Under the pieces are notes generated by a model. It was given only the letters and a program-made list of their open reading frames with translations, did no database searches and was not told the DNA's origin. The position numbers were made by a program, and so were the translations under genes. A stretch of 64,000 nt of DNA, taken from Tenggerimyces flavus (GTDB taxonomy: Bacteria > Actinomycetota > Actinomycetes > Propionibacteriales > Actinopolymorphaceae). This document shows, in pieces, positions 34,346-43,911 of this stretch. The stretch lies in NCBI RefSeq assembly GCF_016907715.1, contig NZ_JAFBCM010000001.1:7665420-7729419 (forward strand), read 5' to 3'. Positions within the stretch are counted from its first letter, which is position 1. Each line of letters begins with the position of its first letter.

Positions 34346-36211
34346 ATGCCGAAGACCTCGCGCCGGCTCACCGTGCACCCAGTGACCCTGCGGGAGGTCG
34401 AGGTCGTACGGGTGGTGGACCTGACGTCCGGGATGCGACGAGTAACGCTCGGCGGCGAGCAGCTGAGGGAGTTCACCTCGGCGAACGGCTTCCCGCAGCC
34501 GGCGTTCGAGTCGCCTGGGTTCGACGACGACATCCGGCTGGTGTTCTGCTACCCCGGCCACGCCGAGCCGGTGTTGCCGGTACAACAGGAGCGGGGCGTC
34601 GATCTGCCGAGAGATCCGCGGCCGCTGTCGAAGGTCTACACGGTACGTCGCTGGGACCCCGAGGCCCAGGAACTGGACGTCGACTTCGTCAAGCACGGCA
34701 TCGGCGTGGGCACCACCTGGGCGTATCGAGCCCAGGCCGGCGACCGCATCCATTTCTACGGCCCGAGCGCGTCTCGCGCGCTCCCGCACGACGCGGACTG
34801 GCTCCTGGTCGCTGGCGACGACACCGCGATCCCCGCGATCGCCCGCCTGTTCGAAGAGCTTCCTGACCACGCACGGGCGCAGGTGTACGTCGAGATCGCT
34901 GAGAGCTCGCACCGACTGGAGCTGCGGGAGCTGCCGCACGTCGAGGTGACCTGGCTGGTACGCGACGGCGCCGAGGCGGGGACGACCACGCTCCTCCGGG
35001 ACGCGGTCAGGGGCGGCGCCTGGTGGGACGGCCGTCCGTTCGCGTGGATCGCCGGGGAGCACACGGCGGTACGGGATCTGCGCCGCCACCTGACCGAGGA
35101 CCGAGGAGTGCCGAAGGAGGACATCGAGTTCTCCGGGTACTGGCGGCGCGGCGAGGTCGTCGTCCTGGAAGAAGACGGGGCGGTGCCGGACCCGGAGAAG
35201 ACGGTCACCCCGTACGAGAAGCTCCATGAGCTGACCGAGCTGATCCGGCCGATCGCGATTCGCGCTGCCGTCGAGCTGGGCGTTCCCGAGCTGATCTCCC
35301 GCGGCGTCACGCGCGTAGCGGACCTGGCCATCAAGGCGGATGCCGACGAGCGGGCGCTGGGCAAGCTGCTGCGCTACCTGCACGCCGTGGGCATCGTGAC
35401 CGAGACCGAACCGGACCACTACGGCCTGACGCCAGTGGGCGAGGTCCTGACCAACGAGTTCGTCGCAGGCGCTCTCCAGCCCACCGGCGTGGCGGGTCGC
35501 GAGCTGCTCGGTATCTACGGGCTCACCGAGTCGCTCCGCACCGGCCGGCCCTCCTACGCCTCGGTCACGGGGCAGACCTTCGCGGACGTACGAGCCGAAC
35601 AGGACTACGAGGACCGCTACCTGGAACGCCTGGCGAAGTTCCAGCCCGCGCTGGCCGAGCCGATCGCCAAGTCCGACTTGCTCACCGGCGTCCAGCAGCT
35701 GGTGATCCACTCCGGCGGCGCGGGCGCCCAGGCCCGCGAGTTCGTCGCCGCCCATCCCGACCTGCGGATCACGATCTGCGCGCTGCCCGCCCAGGCCGAC
35801 TGGCTGCGCCGCGACCTGCCCGCCACCATCCCCGACGAGCAGCAACGCGCGCGGGTCAGCGTGGTGGAGCAGTCCGTCTTCGAGCCCAGTCCGGTAGCGA
35901 ACGTCGTGTTCATCGGCCGCGCGTTCAAGGCGCTGCCTGACGCCGATGCCGCCCACGCCTTGCGTCGGGCGGCGGAGAATCTCGCCCCCGGCGGCCGGGT
36001 GCTGCTCGTCGAGGAGATCTTCGACACCAACGACCTCGACGAGCACGACGGCGAAGCCGACCTGCTCGCCCTGACCGTCCACGGCTCCGGCCTCCGCACC
36101 GAAGCGGAGCTGAACGCCGTCATCACGCGAGCCGGACTGGTTCGCCGCGCGACGCACACCGTCGGCTGGGGCATCCCGGTCTACGAACTCGTACCCGCCG
36201 ATACCCACTGA
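34346..36211 (+). CDS. Siderophore-interacting flavoreductase fused to an O-methyltransferase-like domain
   Basis: 621 residues. Residues 12-275 are a siderophore-interacting protein: the flavin motif KVYTVR at 96-101, a NAD(P)H-domain turn AGDDTAIPAIAR at 156-167, IAGEHTAVRDLRRHL at 235-249 and the closing FSGYWRRGE at 262-270. It would reduce ferric siderophores to release iron in the cytosol. Residues ~290-380 form a winged-helix dimerisation domain of O-methyltransferases (LGVPELISRGVTRVADLA; HYGLTPVGEVL). Residues ~420-615 resemble their SAM domain, but the glycine motif reads VIHSGGAGAQ instead of DVGGGxG, so methyl transfer is doubtful. It is the first gene downstream of the iron box. 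Confidence 0.88.
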   Translation: MPKTSRRLTVHPVTLREVEVVRVVDLTSGMRRVTLGGEQLREFTSANGFPQPAFESPGFDDDIRLVFCYPGHAEPVLPVQQERGVDLPRDPRPLSKVYTVRRWDPEAQELDVDFVKHGIGVGTTWAYRAQAGDRIHFYGPSASRALPHDADWLLVAGDDTAIPAIARLFEELPDHARAQVYVEIAESSHRLELRELPHVEVTWLVRDGAEAGTTTLLRDAVRGGAWWDGRPFAWIAGEHTAVRDLRRHLTEDRGVPKEDIEFSGYWRRGEVVVLEEDGAVPDPEKTVTPYEKLHELTELIRPIAIRAAVELGVPELISRGVTRVADLAIKADADERALGKLLRYLHAVGIVTETEPDHYGLTPVGEVLTNEFVAGALQPTGVAGRELLGIYGLTESLRTGRPSYASVTGQTFADVRAEQDYEDRYLERLAKFQPALAEPIAKSDLLTGVQQLVIHSGGAGAQAREFVAAHPDLRITICALPAQADWLRRDLPATIPDEQQRARVSVVEQSVFEPSPVANVVFIGRAFKALPDADAAHALRRAAENLAPGGRVLLVEEIFDTNDLDEHDGEADLLALTVHGSGLRTEAELNAVITRAGLVRRATHTVGWGIPVYELVPADTH

Positions 36212-36223
36212 AAGAGCACACGC

Positions 36224-37234
36224 ATGACCATGACTCCCCTGAGACGCCGCGCCGCCGTCCTGGCCGCCGTGCTCTCGACCGCCGCGCTCGTCCTCACCGC
36301 CTGCGGCAACGCCAACAACGAGCCCAGTGCCACGGCAAGCAACACGGCGAGCAACCCGGCCAACGCGACGCGCAGCGTCAAGGCCGACAACGGCACGATC
36401 GAGGTCCCCGCTGCCCCGCAGCGGGTCGCCACGATCGGCAACACGACACTGCCGTTCATCGACCTCGGCGGGAAGCCGGTCGCCGTCACGGCGGAGTCGG
36501 ACTCCGACGTCGGGCTGTTGCCCGAGGACCAGCAGGCGACCTATGGGTCAGCGACGATTCTCGCGGCCAGCGCCGACGAGGTCGACATGGAGAAGCTCGC
36601 CGCCCTGAAGCCGGATCTCATCATGGTTCAGGTGCCCGATGCCGAGTTCGAGGGGATCGCGAAGCAGCTGGAAACGATCGCGCCGACGGTGTTCTTCGGA
36701 CTCGACACCGAGTGGAAGGCCCTTGCCGACGCACTCGCGCAGGCCGGCAACGTGACGGACGCGCTGAGCAAGCAGAAGGCGGAGTTCGAGAAGCAGGTAG
36801 CCCAGATCAAGGAGACGTACGGCAAGATCATCGCCGGCACGTCGTTCGTCGACGTCATCCGCTGGGAGTCGTCCGATCCCGGAACGTTCGCCATCGCCGA
36901 CATCGGTTGCTCCGAGATCGCCAGGGACGAAGTCGGCCTCGACCTCCCTGAGGCGGCCGGCGGCGCCGACCCCTTGGCCTGGACGGCCATGCCCTTCGAG
37001 CAGATCGGCGAGCTGAAGAAGTACGACGTCATCACCTACCCCGTCGACGTCGAGGGCCAGCCGACGAAGCCCTTCGTGCCGGTGGTCGAGACCAACACCT
37101 GGAAGGCGCTGCCCGCGGTGAACTCCGGTCACGCACTGGGAGTCTTCTGCCCCGGCAACAACTCCTACGGATCCGTCATCCGATACCTGGACTCGCTCGA
37201 CAGCGCCCTGGCGACTCTCTCCGCCAAGCAGTGA
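36224..37234 (+). CDS. Iron-siderophore-binding lipoprotein
   Basis: 336 residues with the signal MTMTPLRRRAAVLAAVLSTA and lipobox LTAC, lipidated at Cys27. A low-complexity Asn/Thr/Ala linker (29-48) precedes the FepB-type fold (VPAAPQRVATIGNTTLPFIDLGGKPVAV in two pieces; ALKPDLIMVQVPDAEFEGI). It binds the ferric siderophore outside the membrane for the two following permeases. It begins 12 bases after the flavoreductase stop, and its own stop overlaps the next start as GTGA. Confidence 0.93.
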   Translation: MTMTPLRRRAAVLAAVLSTAALVLTACGNANNEPSATASNTASNPANATRSVKADNGTIEVPAAPQRVATIGNTTLPFIDLGGKPVAVTAESDSDVGLLPEDQQATYGSATILAASADEVDMEKLAALKPDLIMVQVPDAEFEGIAKQLETIAPTVFFGLDTEWKALADALAQAGNVTDALSKQKAEFEKQVAQIKETYGKIIAGTSFVDVIRWESSDPGTFAIADIGCSEIARDEVGLDLPEAAGGADPLAWTAMPFEQIGELKKYDVITYPVDVEGQPTKPFVPVVETNTWKALPAVNSGHALGVFCPGNNSYGSVIRYLDSLDSALATLSAKQ

Positions 37235-38274
37235 CAACCCTCACCCTGCGGCAGGACGGTCCGGGCACCGTGAAGGTGCCCGGACCGCGTCGTCGCGTGA
37301 TCGGCCTGGTCGTCGCGCTTGCGGTCCTGCTGGTCTTGCTGGTGCTGAGCGTGATGATCGGGTCGACTTCGATCGCGCCGTCGGTGATCTGGGATGTGGT
37401 GTTCCATCCAGCGGCCGACATCGATCAGTTCGCGATCCGTGACTACCGGCTGCCGCGCACGATCGTCGGTCTGGTCGTAGGCGTCGCGCTCGGGCTCGCC
37501 GGTGCGTTGATCCAGGCGCTCACCCGCAATCCCCTGGCCGATCCGGGCATCCTCGGCGTCAACGCGGGTGCGTCGTTCGCGGTGACGGTCGCCGTGGGGG
37601 TGCTCGGAGTCCGCGATATCGGTGGCTACCTGTGGTTCGCCTTCGCGGGGGCGCTGATCGTCACGCTGATGGTGCTCGCCCTCGGGTCGACGCGGCAGGG
37701 GCAGTCGCCGGTGGTCATGGTGCTTGCCGGGGTCTGTGTCGGCGCGGTGCTCGGGGGTGCCGGTTCGGCGCTCGAGCTGACCAACCCGGAGGCGTTCGAC
37801 GCGATGCGGTCCTGGAACGCTGGTTCGGTCGTGGGCCGCCCACTCGACCTGCTGTGGCCGATCGTGCCGTTCTTCGTGGTGGCACTCGTCTTGGCGTTCG
37901 CGGTGTCAGGTCCGCTCAACGCCATGGCCCTCGGCGACGAGCTGGCCGCCGCCCAAGGTGTGCGGCTCGTACGTACCCGCGTCCTCGCGATCGTCGCGCT
38001 CACCCTGCTCGCCGGTGGCGCGACCGCGATCGCCGGCCCGATCGGTTTCGTCGGGCTGATGGTGCCCCATGTGGCTCGCTGGATCGTCGGCCCGCACCAG
38101 CGCTGGATCTTCGCCTACAGCGTGCTGCTCGCCCCAAGCCTGCTGCTGGCCTCCGACATCCTCGGCCGGATCGTGATGAGACCCAGCGAGATTCCTGTGG
38201 GCATCGTCACCGCCTTCGTCGGCGCCCCACTGCTGATCGCCCTCGTCCGCCGCACGAAGGCGAGCGGGCTGTGA
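37231..38274 (+). CDS. FecCD-family siderophore permease, subunit 1
   Basis: 347 residues from GTG 37231. About nine to ten helices with family motifs YRLPRTIVGLVVGVALGLAG, LTRNPLADPGILGVNAGAS and GFVGLMVPHVARWIVGPHQR. The N-terminal tail of ~25 residues is hydrophilic and cytosolic. It forms the transport channel as a heterodimer with the next gene product. No separate FepC-type ATPase gene is found in this operon, so the ATPase must come from elsewhere, possibly the gene at 8932-9729. Confidence 0.93.
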   Translation: MTTLTLRQDGPGTVKVPGPRRRVIGLVVALAVLLVLLVLSVMIGSTSIAPSVIWDVVFHPAADIDQFAIRDYRLPRTIVGLVVGVALGLAGALIQALTRNPLADPGILGVNAGASFAVTVAVGVLGVRDIGGYLWFAFAGALIVTLMVLALGSTRQGQSPVVMVLAGVCVGAVLGGAGSALELTNPEAFDAMRSWNAGSVVGRPLDLLWPIVPFFVVALVLAFAVSGPLNAMALGDELAAAQGVRLVRTRVLAIVALTLLAGGATAIAGPIGFVGLMVPHVARWIVGPHQRWIFAYSVLLAPSLLLASDILGRIVMRPSEIPVGIVTAFVGAPLLIALVRRTKASGL

Positions 38275-39335
38275 GCATGCAGCGGGAGAAGGGCCGGGTG
38301 GACTTCGGGCGGCGGGTGCTGACGCTGCGGCGCAAGCGGGTCGCGATGCGGTTCGACCGGCGCTCGGTCATCGTCTGCGCGGTGCTCGCGCTCGCGGTCG
38401 TCGGCGTGTCGGTGCTCGCGCTGATGACCGGCTCGTACCAGCTCAGCGTCGCTCAGGTCGTCTCCGCCCTGACCGGCGGGGAGAGCGGGCTGGTCCACGA
38501 CATCGTGCTCACCTGGCGGCTGCCCCGCGTAGCCGCGGCGCTGGTGTTCGGTGCCGCGTTGGGGGTGAGCGGGGCGATGTTCCAGTCGCTGTTGCGCAAC
38601 CCGCTCGCTGACCCCGGCATCATCGGGTTCTCCCAGGGCTCCTACACCGGTGCGTTGATCGTGATCCTCGTCATCAACGGCAGCTACCTGGAACTGGTCG
38701 GCGGAGCGCTGCTGGGCGGGATGGCAACCGCCGTCGCGGTGTACGTGCTCGCCTATCGGCGGGGTGCGCGGGGATTCAGGTTGATCGTCGTGGGCATCGG
38801 TGTCTCGGCGATGCTGGGGTCACTGAACACGTGGCTGATCCTCAAAGCTGACCTGGACGTGGCGATGTCCGCGGCCGCGTGGGGTGCCGGGTCGCTCAAC
38901 GGGGTGTCCTGGGATCGGGTGGTGATCGGCGGCGCTGTCATCGCTGTCCTTCTGGTGCTGGCGGGCATGTTGAGCCGGCCGATGCGGCAGCTCGAGCTGG
39001 GCGACGACGCGGCCGCCTCGCAGGGGGTACGGGTCACGGCGGTCCGGCTGGGCGTGATCATCGTGGGCGTGGCGTTGACGGCGACGGTCACCGCCGCATC
39101 GGGGCCGATCGCGTTCATCTCACTGGTCGCGCCGCAGATCGCCCGCCGGCTCGCCCGCACCGGCGGCATCACGCTTGCGCCCGCCGCCTGCGTGGGTGCC
39201 TTGTTGTGTGTCGTGGCGGACTACATCGCCCAGCACGCCGCCCCCACTCCGCTGCCGGTCGGGACCATCACCGTGGTGCTCGGCGGCGGCTATCTCGGCT
39301 GGCTGCTGTTCAGAGAAGCGAGGAGACGGCTCTGA
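38271..39335 (+). CDS. FecCD-family siderophore permease, subunit 2
   Basis: 354 residues from GTG 38271 (GTGA overlap); ATG 38277 is an alternative. A basic N-terminus (RRVLTLRRKRVAMRFDRRS) precedes the helices. Motifs are WRLPRVAAALVFGAALGVSG, LLRNPLADPGIIGFSQGS and GPIAFISLVAPQIARRLA. It pairs with the preceding permease. The C-terminus ends in the usual basic FREARRRL. Confidence 0.93.
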   Translation: MSMQREKGRVDFGRRVLTLRRKRVAMRFDRRSVIVCAVLALAVVGVSVLALMTGSYQLSVAQVVSALTGGESGLVHDIVLTWRLPRVAAALVFGAALGVSGAMFQSLLRNPLADPGIIGFSQGSYTGALIVILVINGSYLELVGGALLGGMATAVAVYVLAYRRGARGFRLIVVGIGVSAMLGSLNTWLILKADLDVAMSAAAWGAGSLNGVSWDRVVIGGAVIAVLLVLAGMLSRPMRQLELGDDAAASQGVRVTAVRLGVIIVGVALTATVTAASGPIAFISLVAPQIARRLARTGGITLAPAACVGALLCVVADYIAQHAAPTPLPVGTITVVLGGGYLGWLLFREARRRL

Positions 39336-39349
39336 AAGCGCCGCGAGAA

Positions 39350-40537
39350 ATGACCAATCCGTTCGTCGAGAAGCTGTCGACCGGTGAGTGGAGTCCGGAG
39401 AGGTTCAGACGGCACCTCGAGGAGATGGGTGCTCCGCTCGTCGGGCGGGTCCTCGCGGACGAGGTGGAGGTGACGTTCGTCGACGAGCCCGGGGACGACA
39501 CGACGGTCACCCTCTCGGTGGTCATTGGCCCCATCATCGGCTTCAACAAGATCGCCACGGAGTTCGCTTCGGTGCCGGGGACGCCGTTTCGTGTTCTCAC
39601 GCTGCGGATGCGTTCCGATCTGCGCTTCTCGTACGTGTTCACACGATCTGGGCCGACGGGCGAGGGCGAACAGGTTCCGGACCCGTTCAACCCGCCACCG
39701 AGGTTCTCCGAGTGCTCGGTCGAGAGGTTCTCCGGGGCCTCGGTGGCAGTCCTGCCCGATGCGATGCCGTTGCCCTGGCTCGATCAGGCCGAAGCACGGC
39801 CGGCTCCGGCCATGGAGTCTGGCGTGCTGGCGAGCGGGCTGCTGGGAAACGAGCGCCGCATCTGGGTCTCGATGCCGCCTGGAGAGCACTCGGACGAGAG
39901 CGCCCTGCCCTTCGTGATCCACTTGGACGGCACGCCGGACCACAGCGCGCCGAGCGTTCGTGATGCCCTTGTCCAGGCGGGACTGATCCGGCCCTGTGTG
40001 GTGGTTCTCGTCGATCAGCTCGGATCGCAGCGCTACAAAGAGCTGCTCTGCGATGCGGCGTTCTCGCGGATGTTGGTCGACGAGCTGCTGCCCTGGCTCC
40101 ACGATCGGTACTCGCTCTCGCAGGACCCCGGCGACGTGGCGCTGGCCGGCGAGAGCTTCGGCGGACTGTGTGCCGGATGGACCGTCCTCCATCACCCGAC
40201 AACGTTCGGGAACGCCATCATCCAGTCCCCTTCGTGCGGGTACCACCCTGACCTCAAGTGGGGCACCGGGGCAGGTGAACTGCTGCGTCGTACCCCCATG
40301 CCGACGCTGATCGCCGACTACTCGGCCGCGGAATCGGCACCGGTCCGCATCTTCCACGATGTCGGCGAGCTGGAGAGCTCGAACACCCACAGCCGCTGGC
40401 TGGACCAGGTGCTCACGCAGAATGGCTACGACACCGTCTACAGGGAGTTCGCCGGCGGACACGACTACGCGTGGTGGCGAGGACTCTTCGCCGATGCCCT
40501 GCAATGGTGCTTCCCACTCGAGGCGGAGCGATCGTGA
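39350..40537 (+). CDS. Enterochelin esterase-like siderophore hydrolase (Fes type)
   Basis: 395 residues from ATG 39350. An N-terminal ~140-residue Fes N-domain (VEVTFVDEPGDDTTVTLSVV; LRMRSDLRFSYVF; DPFNPP) precedes an esterase domain with the nucleophile elbow AGESFGG and a catalytic His in FAGGHDYAWWR. It hydrolyses ester bonds of imported trilactone-like or other catecholate siderophores in the cytosol, releasing iron together with the flavoreductase. Its stop overlaps the next start as GTGA. Confidence 0.93.
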   Translation: MTNPFVEKLSTGEWSPERFRRHLEEMGAPLVGRVLADEVEVTFVDEPGDDTTVTLSVVIGPIIGFNKIATEFASVPGTPFRVLTLRMRSDLRFSYVFTRSGPTGEGEQVPDPFNPPPRFSECSVERFSGASVAVLPDAMPLPWLDQAEARPAPAMESGVLASGLLGNERRIWVSMPPGEHSDESALPFVIHLDGTPDHSAPSVRDALVQAGLIRPCVVVLVDQLGSQRYKELLCDAAFSRMLVDELLPWLHDRYSLSQDPGDVALAGESFGGLCAGWTVLHHPTTFGNAIIQSPSCGYHPDLKWGTGAGELLRRTPMPTLIADYSAAESAPVRIFHDVGELESSNTHSRWLDQVLTQNGYDTVYREFAGGHDYAWWRGLFADALQWCFPLEAERS

Positions 40538-42189
40538 CCCGGTCCGACCCTGCCGGGTTGGGCCGGGGGCCGCTGACCCGGTGGCTGCCGGTGCTCGGAC
40601 AGGCTCGCGACGAACCTCCCGATCTCCGGCCGTTCGAGGTCGGGGCGGGGATGAGTCCCGGCCGGTTCGTGGCGCGGGTGATCCTCTCGCTGCCACAGGT
40701 CACGATCCCGGCGATGCTGTTGGCGATCATGTGGCAGGTCGGCGAGTCGGCCGTCCCGGTGGTGATGGGGCTGGCGATCGACCAGGCGCTGGCGACCGGG
40801 GACGCCGGTCAGTTGGTGCTGTGGCTCGGCGTGCTGGTGGGCTTGTATGTCGCGCTGACGGCGGCGGCCAGGTTCACGAACCGGCTCAACGCCTATGCGA
40901 TCCAGTTGTTGCAGCACCGACTGCGGGCCACCCTCTCGACCAGAGTGCTGCATCGGGACGGCGGCGCGGCGCGGGCACCGGGTGGCGAGGTGGTCTCGGT
41001 CATGACGAACGACGTAGCCCGCCTGGCGAATGCCGGGTTGCTCGTGGTCCTGCCCGTCGCGAGGATCGCCGCGATCGGGTTCATCGCGGCCTCGCTGCTG
41101 GTGACGCACTGGTTGCTCGGAGTCCTGGTCCTGGTGGGGGCGCCCGTGGCGGTGTGGTTGATGGGCGTGCTCAGCGGACGACTCTCCCGGGACACCCGCG
41201 CGTACCAGGGCCTCCTCGCCGCCACCGTCGGGCGGGCGACCGATCTGGTCGCTGGCTACCGGGTGATCAAGGGCGTACGTGCCGAGGCCGAGGCGTCCAG
41301 GCGCTACCGGCAGGCCAGCCGGGAAGCACTCGTCGGTGCCCGACGCAACGCCGGGCTGCTCGGGCGGTTCCTCGTGGGCTCCGGCGTGGTCAACGGCGGG
41401 TTCGTCGCCGGGGTCACCGGTTTGGCGGGCTGGTTCGCGGTGAGCGGGCAGCTGAGCGTCGGTGGGCTGATTGCCGCTGTCGGCCTCACCCAGGCGCTGC
41501 TGCCGCAGCTGCAGTCGATCGCGAGCGCCTCCATTCCCAACCTCGCGAACGCCCGTGCCTCCTCCGCCCGCCTCCTCGACGTGCTCCGGGACGATCACGT
41601 CTCCGCGCCTGGACCGGCTGGACCCGCGCCCGTGTTGACGATCCACCTGGAACCTGGGGAGCTCGTCGGAGTGCACACCGACGATCGGACTGCCACCCGC
41701 ATCGCCAACGCGCTGCTGAACCCGTACGCGAGCAACGACGTCGACGTGTGTCTCGACGGACTCCCGGTGCGGGAGCTGACCCCGACGGAGTACCGCTCTC
41801 GCGTCACCTTCGCCCCGCACCGGGCGACGTTGTTCACCGGCACGATCCGCGACAACGTCCTCACGCCCACGACGGTCCCTACGAGGGAGCGACTGGACGC
41901 CGCGCTGCGAGCCGCCGCCTGTGACGACTTCGCCGCCGATCTCGACGCCCCGGTCGGCGAGGGCGGCAGCCGCCTCTCCGGTGGCCAGCGCCAACGAGTC
42001 GCGCTCGCACGAGCCCTCGCGACCGACGCGCCGGTGCTCGTACTGCACGATCCGACCACAGCGGTCGACTCCGTCACCGAGCAGGCGATCGCCGGACGGC
42101 TCCGTGACACCCGTGCGGGACGTACGACGCTGCTGATCGCCTCCTCCCCAGCACTGCTGGCCGCGTGCGACCGGATCGTCAGCCCATGA
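40534..42189 (+). CDS. ABC half-transporter with degenerate Walker A/B (partner 1)
   Basis: 551 residues. Six helices lie in the first ~345 residues, then an ATPase domain. The signature LSGGQRQRVALARA is intact at 481-494. However, the P-loop position reads GVHTDDRTATR (379-389) with no GxGK(S/T), and Walker B reads VLVLHDPTT (501-509), so the Walker B Asp is replaced by His and the catalytic Glu by Asp. It cannot bind and hydrolyse ATP normally on its own, but can supply the signature loop to its partner's P-loop. It corresponds to one half of an IrtAB-like siderophore transporter. Confidence 0.9.
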   Translation: MTRSDPAGLGRGPLTRWLPVLGQARDEPPDLRPFEVGAGMSPGRFVARVILSLPQVTIPAMLLAIMWQVGESAVPVVMGLAIDQALATGDAGQLVLWLGVLVGLYVALTAAARFTNRLNAYAIQLLQHRLRATLSTRVLHRDGGAARAPGGEVVSVMTNDVARLANAGLLVVLPVARIAAIGFIAASLLVTHWLLGVLVLVGAPVAVWLMGVLSGRLSRDTRAYQGLLAATVGRATDLVAGYRVIKGVRAEAEASRRYRQASREALVGARRNAGLLGRFLVGSGVVNGGFVAGVTGLAGWFAVSGQLSVGGLIAAVGLTQALLPQLQSIASASIPNLANARASSARLLDVLRDDHVSAPGPAGPAPVLTIHLEPGELVGVHTDDRTATRIANALLNPYASNDVDVCLDGLPVRELTPTEYRSRVTFAPHRATLFTGTIRDNVLTPTTVPTRERLDAALRAAACDDFAADLDAPVGEGGSRLSGGQRQRVALARALATDAPVLVLHDPTTAVDSVTEQAIAGRLRDTRAGRTTLLIASSPALLAACDRIVSP

Positions 42190-43901
42190 CCGGTGCGCTG
42201 CCCGTCGCGACCGGCCGGGAGACGGCCCGGGAGGTGTGGCGGCTCAGCCGCGGGCATCGGCGCCAGCTTGTCGCCGTCGGCGTGGTGGGGATCGCTAGCA
42301 CCGCCGTCGGCCTGGTCGTCCCGGCGGCGATCGGCTGGCTCGTCGACCGGGTGCAGGCCGGCACGGCCGACCTCGGCACCGTGCTGACGCTCACGGCGAT
42401 CATGATGGTCTCGGCGATCCTCGGGGCCGCCGGCACCGCGGTGACGATCGTCCTCGCCACCCGCGTCTACCACAGCGTTCTCGCCAACCTGCGCGAACGG
42501 CTCGTCGAACGTGGCCTGGCGCTCCCCCAGCAGCTCGTCGAGGCCGCCGGCACCGGGGACCTGATCTCACGCTCCAGCGACGACGTCACCGCGGTGGCCG
42601 ATGCCGCCCCCGCGGTGATCCCGGTGCTCACCGTCACCGCGTTCACCATCGTCGTGTCGCTGGGTGGTCTCGCGGCTTTGGAGTGGCCCTACGCCGTTGC
42701 GTTCGCCGTCGTACTGCCCGTCTACGTCCTCGCGCTGCGCTGGTATCTGCGCGCCGGGCCGGCGGTGTATCGCGCCGAACGTACGGCGATGAGCGCGCGT
42801 GCCCAGCAGCTCGTCGAATCTCAACGAGGCTTCGCCACCGTGCTCGGCTTCGGGCTCGGTGAGCAGCGGCACCGCACCGTGCTGACTGCTTCGTGGGCTG
42901 TCGCGGTGCAGTCGCTGCGAGCCCGCGCCATGCAGAGCATGCTCAACGGACGCCTGAACGTCGCCGAATGCCTGAGCCTGGCGGCCGTCCTCGTCGTCGG
43001 GTTCGTCCTCATCGACAACGGGGCGTCCACCGTGGGCGGCGCCACGACCGCCATGCTGCTCGTTCTGCGCCTGCTCGGGCCGGTGAACCAGCTGATGTTC
43101 GTCATCGACACCCTGCAGTCCGCTCTCGCCTCGCTGAGTCGCATGATCGGTGTGGTCACCATCCCGACCTTTGCGGCGGATGAAACCCGTCAGGCGGCCG
43201 ACGCGGGCGCCGCCGTCCGGCTCCAGGAGGTCGCGTTCCGGTACGACGACGGTCCGCTCGTGCTCGACGACATCACCCTCGACATCCCCTCCGGTCATCG
43301 CGTCGCCGTCGTCGGCGCCTCCGGCGCGGGCAAGTCGACGCTTGCGGCTGTGATCGCCGGCATCCACCCGCCCTCCGCCGGCACGGTGGCCCGCCCCGAC
43401 AGCACCGCGGTCGTCACCCAGGAGATCCACGTGTTCGCCGGAACCCTGCGTGACAACCTCACCCTCGCCGTCCCCGACGCCAGCGACCACGACCTGCACG
43501 CCGCGCTCGGTGCCGTCGGCGCCACCGCGATCCTCGACCTGGCTCTGGACACCCTCGTAGGTGTGGGTGGGCATCCCCTGACCGACGTACAGGCACAGCA
43601 GCTCGCCCTCGCTCGCCTGCTGCTCGCCGACCCGGAGCTGGCGATCCTCGACGAGGCGACCGCCGAAGCCGGTTCCACCCACTCCGGGCTGCTCGACCTT
43701 GCGTCCGAAGCCGCCCTGACTCGCCGTACCGGACTGGTGATCGCCCACCGGCTGTCGCAGGCCGCCGCCTGCGACCGGATCATCGTCCTGGAGCACGGCC
43801 GCATCACCGAGACCGGAACCCATGCGGAGCTGGTCGCAGCCGGTGGCGTGTATGCCACCGCATGGTCCGCGTGGCAGGAGGGTGTCGGTGGCGGCGGGTA
43901 G
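42186..43901 (+). CDS. ABC half-transporter with degenerate signature motif (partner 2)
   Basis: 571 residues from ATG 42186 (ATGA overlap). Six helices precede an ATPase domain with an intact Walker A GASGAGKST (377-385) and Walker B LAILDEAT (485-492), and an H-loop in VIAHRLSQ. The signature motif, LSGGQ in normal proteins, is replaced by LTDVQ (465-469). Together with partner 1 this leaves exactly one composite site with all elements: P-loop and Walker B from this subunit, signature from the other. It is the last gene of the siderophore operon. Confidence 0.92.
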   Translation: MTGALPVATGRETAREVWRLSRGHRRQLVAVGVVGIASTAVGLVVPAAIGWLVDRVQAGTADLGTVLTLTAIMMVSAILGAAGTAVTIVLATRVYHSVLANLRERLVERGLALPQQLVEAAGTGDLISRSSDDVTAVADAAPAVIPVLTVTAFTIVVSLGGLAALEWPYAVAFAVVLPVYVLALRWYLRAGPAVYRAERTAMSARAQQLVESQRGFATVLGFGLGEQRHRTVLTASWAVAVQSLRARAMQSMLNGRLNVAECLSLAAVLVVGFVLIDNGASTVGGATTAMLLVLRLLGPVNQLMFVIDTLQSALASLSRMIGVVTIPTFAADETRQAADAGAAVRLQEVAFRYDDGPLVLDDITLDIPSGHRVAVVGASGAGKSTLAAVIAGIHPPSAGTVARPDSTAVVTQEIHVFAGTLRDNLTLAVPDASDHDLHAALGAVGATAILDLALDTLVGVGGHPLTDVQAQQLALARLLLADPELAILDEATAEAGSTHSGLLDLASEAALTRRTGLVIAHRLSQAAACDRIIVLEHGRITETGTHAELVAAGGVYATAWSAWQEGVGGGG

Positions 43902-43911
43902 CCTCGCCGGC

